From a virus: a stretch of 29,401 nt of DNA. The notes under the pieces were generated by a model. It worked only from the letters and a program-made list of their open reading frames with translations. It searched no databases and was not told where the DNA came from. How positions within the stretch are numbered: the first letter of the stretch is position 1; every line of letters begins with the position of its first letter. The position numbers were made by a program, and so were the translations under genes. The DNA lies in IMG/VR virus record IMGVR_UViG_3300033142_002522, positions 1-29,401 of that record. One strand, written 5' to 3'. Below, piece by piece: positions 14,634 through 22,144 of the stretch.

Positions 14634-16147
14634 TGAAAAAAATAGACAAAAGTACTCAAGAAGCCTATTTAGCCAAGTTAAAATTAATCAGAGATAATGC
14701 AGCCGAAAATCCTTTCGAAACAAATGAGGAACAAAAGGAAAGAGTCAAGCGTGCAAAAAGAGATGTACGCTTTTTTGTGGAATATTATTTTTCACATTAT
14801 GCCGATTGCGAGTCAGCCGATTTTCAAATAAACTTAGCCAATCGTGTTGCACGAAATAAGGTTTGTCACGAATTGGTGCGTTGGGGTCGTGGGCTTGCCA
14901 AATCAGTTTGGTCTGATATCATTATTCCCATGTGGCTATATGCTAGGGGAGAAAGCCTGTTTTGCGTTGTGGTTGGAAATAACTACACAGCGGCAAAAAC
15001 TCTATTATCAGATATTCAAGCCGAATTTGAGGCTAACGAAAGAATCAAACACGATTTTGGAGATCAAAAATTTATCGGCTCCTGGGAGGATGGAAATTTT
15101 CAAACAAAAGATGGTCGATTTATGGGGAGAGCCTTAGGTATGGGACAGTCTCCTCGTGGACTTCGTAAAGGAAAACAACGTCCTAATTATATTGTTTGTG
15201 ATGATTTAGAGGATAGAGAAACAGTCAAGAATCCTAAACGTCAGGACGAAATAGTGCGATGGATAGAAAAGGATCTTCTACCTACTATGGATGGTACTAC
15301 TCGTAGATACCTGCATCCTAATAATGATTTTGCACCTCGTACTATCCAAAACCGTTTGGAAACTTTACATCCTAAATGGCATGTTGATTTGGTGAAGGCA
15401 TACGATAAGCTAACATACGAACCTCGTTGGAAATCGAAATATCACAAAGATTATTACCGGGAGTTAGAGGACGAAATTGGTACAATTGCAGCACACGAAG
15501 AATATCTACACGAAGCAATAACTCAAGGCAAGATATTTACAAACGAGCTATTTGTTTTTGCCAAAGCTCCACGTATCGATCACATGAAAGTACTTACAGG
15601 GCATTGGGATCCAGCTTACAGTGGAAATAACGATTACAACGCAGTAAAGGTTTGGGGCTTGCATGGTATAAACTTTTGGCACATGAAAGCTTTTTGTAAG
15701 CAGTGTAAAATGGAAGATGCCGTGCGCTTTATGTACGAGTACGAAAAAACTTTGCCTAAGAATGTAATCATAATTTGGAGGGTAGAAGCTCAGTTTTGGA
15801 ACGAACCACTAAAGCAAGCAATTGCAAGAGTTAGGCAAGAATACAACAAATGGCTTAACATCTCTATTGTTGACAGATCACGCCAAAGTAAATATCCTCG
15901 TCTTCTTAGTATGCATCCATATTATCAAAGCGAACGCATATATTATAATAAAAATGAGGAGGCAAACCCTAGCATGCAAGAAGGTATTCGCCAAACAAAA
16001 GGAATAGAACCTGGATACTCTACTCACGATGATGGTCCCGATGCAGACGAACAAGCTATTGATTACCTTGCTCAGTTTGTAGACTACTCAACAGGAGATT
16101 CATCGGAAGTAGAAATGGGTGGAGAACGAAGAAGCAACCGTATGTAA
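14633..16147 (+). CDS. Terminase large subunit (packaging ATPase-nuclease)
   Basis: A 504-residue protein. The ATPase part has a Walker A-like RWGRGLAKSV (Lys90) and Walker B YIVCDDLED (Asp190, Asp191). The nuclease part has GHWDPAYSG (Asp326) and a C-terminal THDDGPDADEQAIDYLA (Asp466, Asp467, Asp470), which would bind metal as in Mu gp28 and other headful packaging enzymes. Length fits Mu gp28 (about 550). It drives DNA into the prohead and cuts it beyond the phage ends into host DNA, if it behaves as in Mu. Confidence 0.92.
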   Translation: MKKIDKSTQEAYLAKLKLIRDNAAENPFETNEEQKERVKRAKRDVRFFVEYYFSHYADCESADFQINLANRVARNKVCHELVRWGRGLAKSVWSDIIIPMWLYARGESLFCVVVGNNYTAAKTLLSDIQAEFEANERIKHDFGDQKFIGSWEDGNFQTKDGRFMGRALGMGQSPRGLRKGKQRPNYIVCDDLEDRETVKNPKRQDEIVRWIEKDLLPTMDGTTRRYLHPNNDFAPRTIQNRLETLHPKWHVDLVKAYDKLTYEPRWKSKYHKDYYRELEDEIGTIAAHEEYLHEAITQGKIFTNELFVFAKAPRIDHMKVLTGHWDPAYSGNNDYNAVKVWGLHGINFWHMKAFCKQCKMEDAVRFMYEYEKTLPKNVIIIWRVEAQFWNEPLKQAIARVRQEYNKWLNISIVDRSRQSKYPRLLSMHPYYQSERIYYNKNEEANPSMQEGIRQTKGIEPGYSTHDDGPDADEQAIDYLAQFVDYSTGDSSEVEMGGERRSNRM

Positions 16148-16163
16148 TTAATAATTAGAAATA

Positions 16164-16574
16164 ATGTTTATACAAAAAGAAGATCTATATAAATCAATTA
16201 GAGAACATGAGCTCGACGAAATTACTGGTAATGATGATATGCTAGTTAAGCATGCCATCAATTCAGCCATTTCAGAAGTAAAGGTATACCTGCAAAAGAG
16301 ATACGACACCGAAGCAGTGTTTTCAGTTCAAGGCGAAAACCGAAATTCTTTAATTGTTTCGTTTACGGTAGATATTGCCTTATACGAGATTGTAGCAATA
16401 GCACTGCCAGGGCAAAATCTAGACGATAGGCGAGCCCGATATAAGCGAGCCATTGATTATCTAAAGCAAGTGCTAGATGGTAACATATCGCCGGACTTAC
16501 CAGAGCAAGGAAACGAGAATTATTCTGAAGGAGAAAGCACAGGTGGAAATCCTGCACGAAACAATTATTTCTAA
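16164..16574 (+). CDS. DUF1320 / Mu gp36-like protein
   Basis: A 136-residue protein starting MFIQKEDLYKSI, followed by a long helical part (DEITGNDDMLVKHAINSAIS and EVKVYLQKRYDTEAVF) and an YEIVAIALPGQNLDDRRARY segment. This pattern is that of DUF1320 (Mu gp36). Members are thought to be head-tail connector (adaptor) proteins. In Mu the gene lies after the capsid gene; here it has moved between the terminase and the portal. The C-terminal 30 residues are polar, disordered-looking (Gly, Asn, Glu). Confidence 0.8.
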   Translation: MFIQKEDLYKSIREHELDEITGNDDMLVKHAINSAISEVKVYLQKRYDTEAVFSVQGENRNSLIVSFTVDIALYEIVAIALPGQNLDDRRARYKRAIDYLKQVLDGNISPDLPEQGNENYSEGESTGGNPARNNYF

Positions 16575-16617
16575 AGCAATTTAAAAGGTATTTAATCAGC
16601 ATTTAATCACAAAAGAA

Positions 16618-17883
16618 ATGAGCAAGCGTAAACGCAAACCCAACAATAAAGTAAATACAAAAACACCTTCTGAATTTGTAGAAGTAGTAGCAGGAGCACC
16701 CCGACGAGAAGGATTCGATATAGGAAAATGGCGAATGGCTATCCGTTCGGCTGAAAACCCTACCGATCCTAACCGAATTTTATTATACGATATCTACAAT
16801 GATATTTTATTGGATACCCATCTCACGGCTGTGCTCGAAAAACGAGAAGATGCCATAGCTGGTAGCAATATTACTTTTTCGGGAACTAGCGAAAACAAAG
16901 CTATTTCCGAACTTATAAACATGCCCTGGTTCGAAGATATGCTAAAGGATTCTCTTAATGCTAAGTTTTGGGGATATTCGGCTATGTGGCTCGATATTGC
17001 TGGAGGTGTATTTAATAAATACCGATTGCTCAAGAGAAAGCATATTCGTCCTGAAAAATCATTATTCCTGAACAAACCAGAGGACAAAGAAGGTATTAAT
17101 TTCTTAAATCCTCCTTATTCGTACTATGTATTGCATGCTGGCAAAACCGACGATTTAGGCGTGCTATTAAAAGCAGTGCCTTGGGTATTGCTTAAACGTG
17201 GGGATGTATCCGACTGGGCAACATTCAACGAACTTTTCGCAGCCCCTTTTCGAAAGGGTACATACCAAATGGGAACTCCAGGTAAAGATGAATTAATCAA
17301 AGCTTTGAAAACTTCAGGATCTATGTCTTGGGCTGCTATACCTAACGATACTAGTCTTGAATTTATTCAAAATACCGCTTCGGGAAGTACTACTGCATAT
17401 AAAACATTTGCTGAGTTTTGCGATAAGCAGATCTCTAAGCTATTTCTTGGCAACACACTAACCACCGATGCTGAAGGAGGAAAATATAAAGGCGATATTC
17501 ACAGAGATTCAGAGAAAAGTAAATTTGCTGCAGATAGGCGTTTTATTCTCAACTTATTAAATACCTATTTTATTGAATTACTTGAGGTACATGGCTTCAA
17601 ACCCAATGGGAGCAAATTTTCCTTTGTAAAGGATGATAACATGCCGCTTGATAAGCGATTGGATATGGATATGAAGCTTTCTGAGAAAATTGAAATACCA
17701 ACAGAATACTGGTATAGCAAATACGATATTCCTATGCCTAAAGGAGGAGCCAAAGTTGCAGTAAAATCAAAAGAAGAAAAAAAGAAAAAGCTTAGTGCAC
17801 CACGCACAGATGCACAATTGCATGTTTCTAAAGAACAAAATCCAAAAACAAAGAAAAAACATTTTTGGGATTTTTTCGTTTAA
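16618..17883 (+). CDS. Portal protein (DUF935, Mu gp29-like)
   Basis: A 421-residue portal protein of the DUF935 family. IRSAENPTDPNRILLYDIYN with the nearby TAVLEKREDAIAGSNITFSG, and MPWFEDMLKDSLNAKFWGYS with VFNKYRLLKRKHIRPEKSL, are the usual landmarks. GNTLTTDAEGGKYKGDIHRD is the conserved late motif. The C-terminus is basic and ends KKKHFWDFFV. The portal ring at one vertex is where DNA enters and the tail attaches. The last codons (GAT TTT TTC GTT TAA) hold a T_TTT_TTC slippery site followed by a hairpin. The following gpF frame is at -1, so a portal-gpF fusion may be made. Confidence 0.92.
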   Translation: MSKRKRKPNNKVNTKTPSEFVEVVAGAPRREGFDIGKWRMAIRSAENPTDPNRILLYDIYNDILLDTHLTAVLEKREDAIAGSNITFSGTSENKAISELINMPWFEDMLKDSLNAKFWGYSAMWLDIAGGVFNKYRLLKRKHIRPEKSLFLNKPEDKEGINFLNPPYSYYVLHAGKTDDLGVLLKAVPWVLLKRGDVSDWATFNELFAAPFRKGTYQMGTPGKDELIKALKTSGSMSWAAIPNDTSLEFIQNTASGSTTAYKTFAEFCDKQISKLFLGNTLTTDAEGGKYKGDIHRDSEKSKFAADRRFILNLLNTYFIELLEVHGFKPNGSKFSFVKDDNMPLDKRLDMDMKLSEKIEIPTEYWYSKYDIPMPKGGAKVAVKSKEEKKKKLSAPRTDAQLHVSKEQNPKTKKKHFWDFFV

Positions 17884-19190
17884 GCCCTCTATCCTCAGAG
17901 GGCTTTGCCGATAAATTAGACAAGCTGTATTATAATAATTCGCATAGCTGTGGTGAGGATCCCGAATTAAAACTATCTCAAGATCAATTGGAATTTATTC
18001 TTGACACCAAAGTAATTAATAATGCTTTAATCAATATTTACAAAGGATTAGATATAAGTAATGAAATAGAACAAAACCTTTTATTAGCTACATGGCAATC
18101 TTTAAATCTTGCCACCGACGAAGGTTTTGGAAAAATTATTTATGGAGAAACTAATTTTGAATTTGTCCAGGAACTGAAATATAATAATGCTGTATTTGCG
18201 GCTTTTAAAACTCATCGACAGCAAAACGATTTAGCCAAAATGCTTTTAGATGAAGAAGATAAATTAAAAAGCTTTGCCAAATTCAGAAAAGATGCTGGTA
18301 ATATTATTGCAAACTACAATCAAAAGTGGTTACAAACAGAATATAATACAGCAGTAATACGTGCTCGTACGGCCGCCCAGTTTAAACAGTTTGAGAAAGA
18401 AAAACATATCTATCCAAACTTAATGTGGGTGCCTTCAACAGCAACAGAACCTCGTTCTTCTCATGTTCCATATTACAATAAAGTCTGGAAAATGGACGAT
18501 AGCTTTTGGAGTACAAATCGCCCTGGTACCGAATGGGGTTGCAAGTGTGGATTATCATCTACCGATAAAGAACCTGATGGGCATACGGTGGAAGCATTCA
18601 GCCGTGCAAAAATAGCTAAAGGATTAGAAAATAATCCAGCTAAGGATGCAAAGCTATTTTCAGACAAGCATCCTTATGTTGAAAAAGGCTATGGCTCTAA
18701 AAAGAAACGCAAGCAATTGGCAGTCGATACTGCCGATAAGGCTAGCATGGAAGCTTGGGTCAAGGATATTGTAAATAATAAAAATGCTCGTGGTATTACT
18801 AAGCAAATAGGCACTATTAATAAGGGTGTTGCTAAAGCTTTAAAAAAGGAAGGAATAATTATTGATACTGAAGATATTTTTTTATCAGATAAAGCAGTAT
18901 TACACATGATGCGAGATGCTAAAACCACATCGCCTTTAATTAGCGATTTAGCAACAATTAAACAAGATTTAAACAATGCTGAAATATATTTCGACACCTC
19001 AAGCAAACACAAAAACTTACTTTATGTTACCGAAAAAGGGAATGATAAATATGTAAAATATGCCATACAGCCAAACTATAAAACTAAGATTGAAGGTAAA
19101 AAACAGAAGGTTAATTATGTGCTTACTGGAGGATGCGTTGATTCAACTGCTATGAAGCGAAAGGTATATAAAAAAATAAAGCTTAAGTAA
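17865..19190 (+). CDS. Minor head protein gpF-like, with C-terminal nuclease-like domain; non-ATG start
   Basis: A 441-codon frame whose only listed start is TTG at 17865; the first in-frame ATG is codon 126 (18240), too late for the family. Residues 150-235 are the Mu gpF / SPP1 gp7 head morphogenesis domain (WLQTEYNTAVIRARTAAQ, LMWVPSTATEPRSSHVPYY, GTEWGCKCGL). Residues about 330-435 (DIFLSDKAVLHMMRD, IKQDLNNAEIYFDTSSKH, VKYAIQPN, VNYVLTGGCVD) resemble the Barnase/EndoU/colicin E5-D/RelE-like nuclease domains often fused to this family. The stop overlaps the 3' arm of the antisense tRNA-like element. It may be translated as a -1 frameshift extension of the portal protein, or from the TTG. 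Confidence 0.85.
   Translation: MGFFRLSPLSSEGFADKLDKLYYNNSHSCGEDPELKLSQDQLEFILDTKVINNALINIYKGLDISNEIEQNLLLATWQSLNLATDEGFGKIIYGETNFEFVQELKYNNAVFAAFKTHRQQNDLAKMLLDEEDKLKSFAKFRKDAGNIIANYNQKWLQTEYNTAVIRARTAAQFKQFEKEKHIYPNLMWVPSTATEPRSSHVPYYNKVWKMDDSFWSTNRPGTEWGCKCGLSSTDKEPDGHTVEAFSRAKIAKGLENNPAKDAKLFSDKHPYVEKGYGSKKKRKQLAVDTADKASMEAWVKDIVNNKNARGITKQIGTINKGVAKALKKEGIIIDTEDIFLSDKAVLHMMRDAKTTSPLISDLATIKQDLNNAEIYFDTSSKHKNLLYVTEKGNDKYVKYAIQPNYKTKIEGKKQKVNYVLTGGCVDSTAMKRKVYKKIKLK
17871..17905 (+). promoter_or_regulatory. T_TTT_TTC slippery site plus hairpin (-1 frameshift signal)
   Basis: T TTT TTC occupies 17871-17877 with TTT and TTC as zero-frame codons. A 4-nt spacer follows, then arms AAGCCCTC (17882-17889) and GAGGGCTT (17898-17905) pair perfectly around an 8-nt loop. 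The zero-frame stop (17881-17883) lies at the base of the stem. Confidence 0.65.
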
Positions 19191-19283
19191 TGGAAAGGAC
19201 TCGAACCTTACAATATAGGGCTGATAAAACAGCACTAGCGCTTCCTATGCGATCATCATTACTTAAACTCTAATACAAATATA
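19182..19283 (-). ncRNA. tRNA-like antisense RNA unit between gpF and gpG
   Basis: Read on the - strand from 19262 (nt 1) to 19187 (nt 76). The ends GTAATG and CATTAC pair, and with flanking bases form a 10-bp inverted repeat (19257-19266 with 19183-19192). The T-arm is canonical, with AAGG-TTCGAGT-CCTT around a GGTTCGAGTCC box. A D-arm-like CGC-ATAGGAA-GCG is at the right place with GG in the loop. The anticodon arm is wrong: GCTG/CAGC closes a 6-nt loop TTTTAT. A TAnnTTTG box (TATATTTG, 19283-19276) lies about 14 nt upstream of nt 1, and a T-rich run (TTTATTTTTTT) follows the 3' end. So it looks like a self-contained ~100-nt transcript opposite to the head operon. No CCA is encoded. Confidence 0.5.
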
Positions 19284-19338
19284 CGAAAACTTTTTGTAAA
19301 GACGCACGGTCGTTCGTCTCAGCAGTAAAATAAAAACG

Positions 19339-19920
19339 ATGAAACTACCTTTCAATAAATTACCAAAGGATCTACAAGATAAAGTGCGCAAACTCACTCA
19401 GCAAGTAAAGCGAGATATGCCCATTGTAATTGGTAAAACGGCAACGGATCATTTTCGAGAAAACTTCCGAAAAGAAGGTTTTGTAAACAAGGGCTTGCAT
19501 AAATGGAAAGACGTAAAGCGTAGAGATACTTCTTCTAAGTGGTATGGTTTCGATTACAGTGGTGAAAAAAGAACCTCTATTGCCATTACAAGAGACAAGA
19601 AAACAGGTAAAACCAAAAGAGCTAAAGAGCAAAGAAAATTGAACTTTTCACTTGCAGGCACCAAGCGAAAGCCTTTATCGAGTGGAAGAATGGAATTACA
19701 CAACAGCATCCACTACAAAACAAGAAATGGATCTATTGCCATTATCTCAGATAAGGAATATGCCCAGGTACAAAATGAGGGAGGAATCATTAAGGTATTT
19801 GGTAAGCATTCTGTAAAATTAGCTCCACGCCAATTTATAGGCGAAAGTCAAGAGCTTAATGATAAGGTAGAGCAGGAAATAGGTAAGCGAATGAAAAAAA
19901 TATTTGAACAAAACTTTTAA
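19339..19920 (+). CDS. Phage virion morphogenesis protein (gpG-like)
   Basis: A 193-residue basic protein starting MKLPFNKLPKDLQDKVRKLT, followed by a helical part and then RTSIAITRDKKTGKTKRAKE, LAGTKRKPLSSGRMELHNSI and a C-terminal KLAPRQFIGESQELNDKVEQ. The PRQFIGES motif is the typical end of Mu gpG / phage virion morphogenesis family proteins, which help build the head-tail connection. It follows gpF, as in Mu. The 5' gap of about 150 bp is taken up by the antisense tRNA-like unit. Confidence 0.85.
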   Translation: MKLPFNKLPKDLQDKVRKLTQQVKRDMPIVIGKTATDHFRENFRKEGFVNKGLHKWKDVKRRDTSSKWYGFDYSGEKRTSIAITRDKKTGKTKRAKEQRKLNFSLAGTKRKPLSSGRMELHNSIHYKTRNGSIAIISDKEYAQVQNEGGIIKVFGKHSVKLAPRQFIGESQELNDKVEQEIGKRMKKIFEQNF

Positions 19921-19923
19921 GCT

Positions 19924-20406
19924 ATGAAGAATTGCATACAAAGTGTAATGAGTACACTTAAAAACAAAGTCCCACAGCTGCGATGGGTAGATATGAATTT
20001 AGGACAAATGAACATGGAACATCCTCCAGTTTCTTATCCTTGTGTCTTGGTAGATCTTTCATACATTAAACATTCTAATACAGGAAGAGGAAGCCAGCTA
20101 GGATACGCTACACTCGAAATAGAATTATTTTTCAATGTAAACAGCCCTTCAAACAATACAGCACCTCAAGCAATGCAAGAGCAAGCATTTCAACATTTCG
20201 ATATTGTAGAAAAGGTTAATCAAGCTATCAGTGGATTAAGTGGAGAAACATTCTCTACACTTAACAGAACAGATACCAAACGAAATGCTCAATATTATCC
20301 AAGAGCTTTCACTCTGATATATCAGACTATCATTTCAAGCCAATCGACAAAAAATAAATACACGCCTCTTCCTAATATAAAACCTAAAATCACAAACCAA
20401 CACTAA
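19924..20406 (+). CDS. Probable tail terminator / head-tail joining protein
   Basis: A 160-residue protein, last gene of the + strand operon, 3 nt after gpG. Its pattern (NCIQSVMSTLKNKVPQLRWV, then SYPCVLVDLSYIKHSNTGRG, LGYATLEIELFFNVN, and NRTDTKRNAQYYPRAFTLIY) fits the alpha-beta tail terminator/neck group (gpU or Mu gp37-like). These proteins cap the tube and join it to the head. I do not recognise an exact family; the role is inferred from gene order. Confidence 0.6.
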   Translation: MKNCIQSVMSTLKNKVPQLRWVDMNLGQMNMEHPPVSYPCVLVDLSYIKHSNTGRGSQLGYATLEIELFFNVNSPSNNTAPQAMQEQAFQHFDIVEKVNQAISGLSGETFSTLNRTDTKRNAQYYPRAFTLIYQTIISSQSTKNKYTPLPNIKPKITNQH

Positions 20407-20411
20407 CAAAA

Positions 20412-20440
20412 AAAGCCCCAAACGGGGCTTTAAATTATTT
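20412..20440. terminator. Bidirectional terminator between converging operons
   Basis: AAAGCCCC (20412-20419), loop AAAC, GGGGCTTT (20424-20431): an 8-bp perfect stem. A T-rich run follows on the + side, and an A run precedes the stem (T run for the - strand). It ends both the packaging operon (stop 20406) and the early operon (last gene ends 20457). Confidence 0.85.
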
Positions 20441-20456
20441 TTTTTCGCAAAACACA

Positions 20457-20783
20457 TCACATCTCCAGTTTTAATTGTTCCTTTTCTTTTTCTCGAAGTT
20501 TTGTAAGTTGCATTTTCGCTGGAGTGCTTAAATAGGCATAATAAGTTGCCCGAGAAATATCATATCTAGGATATATAATATTATTATAAACCCACTCTTG
20601 TGTTATCCCTCTTTGCGTATGCTCAAGTGTGATATTTTGAACCTTAACCATACGCTGCAATATATTTTTCCTATTATAAGCCATACTCCGTTTTATATAA
20701 CAATAAAATTCATTATCTTTGACAGTGCGACCTGTTCCTTGGTAATGAGCCTTCATTGCTAGGGACTTTTTTTTAGCCCTCAT
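20457..20783 (-). CDS. Last early-operon protein; candidate late-gene activator (unknown family)
   Basis: A 108-residue basic protein. The C-terminal half, RGITQEWVYNNIIYPRYDIS followed by RATYYAYLSTPAK, has the spacing of a helix-turn-helix with a recognition helix (SRATYYAYL). In Mu the last genes of the early and middle operons are the late activators Mor and C; this position matches. I do not recognise the Mor/C family itself. If it is the activator, the TTGTAA dyads at 13998-14125 are the expected target. The start at 20783 overlaps the DUF4494 gene by 11 nt. Confidence 0.5.
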   Translation of the reverse strand: MRAKKKSLAMKAHYQGTGRTVKDNEFYCYIKRSMAYNRKNILQRMVKVQNITLEHTQRGITQEWVYNNIIYPRYDISRATYYAYLSTPAKMQLTKLREKEKEQLKLEM

Positions 20784-21213
20784 TTTGCTCGTGCATTAGG
20801 ACGTCCATTACTGGAGTATCGCCCAATGAAGCAATGTCACAAGGAACAATCCATGTTTCAAGATGTTCTTCCAAACGTTGTTGAGCTCGTTTTATATCCG
20901 AAGCCTCCACCAACATATAACTAGTTGTTTTCTTTTCGGCACCACTATCTTCGTCTATCGCTACATAAGCAAGCTTTGCCTTAAACCATCTATCGTCTGC
21001 ATCAGAATCAGAAGCAATCACCTCCGAAACATTCGATTTTTTAATACCAGTTACCTCGAAAGCTCCCGAAACCTGAGCTTCCATTTCTTCGAACATTCGG
21101 CTTTCTGTTTCCGTAAACGTTAAAGCATCTACTACATACTCTTCTGTTACTTTACGATCTTTCCCTTTTTCGTCTATCTTACAATACTTTACTTTTGCTT
21201 CAAATAAATTCAT
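20773..21213 (-). CDS. DUF4494 protein
   Basis: Start chosen at the ATG at 21213 (MNLFEAKVKYCKID, 146 residues), since the family starts with MNxFExKVxY. An upstream ATG at 21234 would overlap the previous gene. Landmarks: VTEEYVVDALTFTETESRMF, then DRWFKAKLAYVAIDEDSGAE, KKTTSYMLVEASDIKRAQQR, and LGDTPVMDVLMHE at the end. This is the DUF4494 pattern, found in Bacteroidota and their phages; its function is unknown. It sits in the rear half of the early operon. Confidence 0.8.
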   Translation of the reverse strand: MNLFEAKVKYCKIDEKGKDRKVTEEYVVDALTFTETESRMFEEMEAQVSGAFEVTGIKKSNVSEVIASDSDADDRWFKAKLAYVAIDEDSGAEKKTTSYMLVEASDIKRAQQRLEEHLETWIVPCDIASLGDTPVMDVLMHEQNEG

Positions 21214-21220
21214 ATCTTTT

Positions 21221-21460
21221 CTATTTTTTTTCAATTAATTTATACTTTCCTTTAGGAAAGCCAATCATTACGACTTTTTCAACGATAAGCGTTTCGTGAT
21301 AACCTTTTATATCCTTACCACAAGCATCTAAATATTTATTAGTGGTATTCAAACTAGCAAAACTTACTGTCTTCCCATTTTTAAAGAAGTTTTTCACAGT
21401 TCCCTCACTATCCATAAAAAGAGGGAGGAAACGTTTCTTTGTTTTCTTTGATAATTGCAT
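21221..21460 (-). CDS. Small unknown early protein
   Basis: A 79-residue basic protein (MQLSKKTKKRFLPLFMDSEG onward) with beta strands predicted toward the C-terminus (LIVEKVVMIGFPKGKYKLIE). No family recognised. It lies upstream of DUF4494 in the same operon, with compact spacing. Confidence 0.55.
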   Translation of the reverse strand: MQLSKKTKKRFLPLFMDSEGTVKNFFKNGKTVSFASLNTTNKYLDACGKDIKGYHETLIVEKVVMIGFPKGKYKLIEKK

Positions 21461-21495
21461 ATTCGTTTATTATTTTAAAATGAAATCGTAAGGCA

Positions 21496-21687
21496 TTACG
21501 ACTTTACTTTTATTAGATGCTCGGCACATCTAATAATTTTGCGAGCTAGATCCGTGTTTTGTCCTGTATAGCCATTTAAAACCGCTGACACTGTAGAGGG
21601 AGCACAATTACACTTTACTGATAGCTTCTTTTGTTCTCCTCTTCTTAGCTGGCTTATTATATCAGTTCTACGTTGTCTTATCAACAT
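21496..21687 (-). CDS. Small HTH DNA-binding protein
   Basis: A 63-residue protein with a helix-turn-helix of the Cro/LacI style: LSVKCNCAPSTVSAVLNGYT, with the recognition helix at PSTVSAVLNG. It carries no effector or protease domain. Such minimal HTH proteins in Mu-like early operons may tune middle or late transcription or copy the Ner role. Its ATG overlaps the upstream gene's stop by 7 nt. Targets are unknown. Confidence 0.6.
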   Translation of the reverse strand: MLIRQRRTDIISQLRRGEQKKLSVKCNCAPSTVSAVLNGYTGQNTDLARKIIRCAEHLIKVKS

Positions 21688-22076
21688 TCAATCAATTCAA
21701 TTTTATTATTATTTTCTATTATATGCTTTTTGAAAGACCTAAAGCTAGACCAATAAGGTAGCTTGCATTCAAATCGTTTATTTTTCATTTCATTGGCCGC
21801 TTTCAAACCAAAGATTTCATGATGTTCCTTTACCTCCTTTGCCGAGTATATTTGAGTGTTTTTTGTCTGATAGAAACGAATCCCCTCTGTTGGATATTCA
21901 CTTTTATAGTTACATATCCATTTTCCTTTAAATAAATTGTTTACGTAAACACAACGATAAAGCTCCATTTTGAAACTCTCCAGGTGAAGAGTTATCTTAA
22001 AACCATCTATTTGAAGAACAATAGCAGAATTTGAACTCCATACATCTTGAACCTTTATCCAATCTTCTTTAGTCAT
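21681..22076 (-). CDS. Unknown early protein
   Basis: A 131-residue protein without a recognised motif. It is rich in aromatic residues (WIKVQDVW, KGKWICNY, LPYWSSFRSF) and mixed in charge, so probably a small globular protein. It overlaps the next gene by 7 nt and belongs to the early operon. No signal peptide or membrane segment. Confidence 0.5.
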   Translation of the reverse strand: MTKEDWIKVQDVWSSNSAIVLQIDGFKITLHLESFKMELYRCVYVNNLFKGKWICNYKSEYPTEGIRFYQTKNTQIYSAKEVKEHHEIFGLKAANEMKNKRFECKLPYWSSFRSFKKHIIENNNKIELIEC

Positions 22077-22144
22077 ATTTTTCTTATTTTATTTAATAAA
22101 TCTTTTGACTTATATGCGGAGGCACAACACCTCCGCAATATTTA

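Larger units (their letters stand above)
16618..19190 (+). other. Predicted portal-gpF -1 frameshift fusion
   Basis: Slippage on T_TTT_TTC at 17871-17877 would join portal residues 1-420 to 437 residues of the gpF frame, starting with RLSPLSSEGFADKL, for 857 residues. The needed parts are all visible: slippery heptamer in the correct frame, 4-nt spacer, perfect 8-bp GC-rich hairpin, open -1 frame to 19190, no ATG at the gpF start. TTG initiation of gpF is the alternative. Confidence 0.55.

Noticed and set aside
19187-19262. Functional canonical tRNA gene
   Set aside because: T-arm and acceptor are good, but no 7-nt anticodon loop with a 5-bp stem can be formed, so no anticodon can be assigned.
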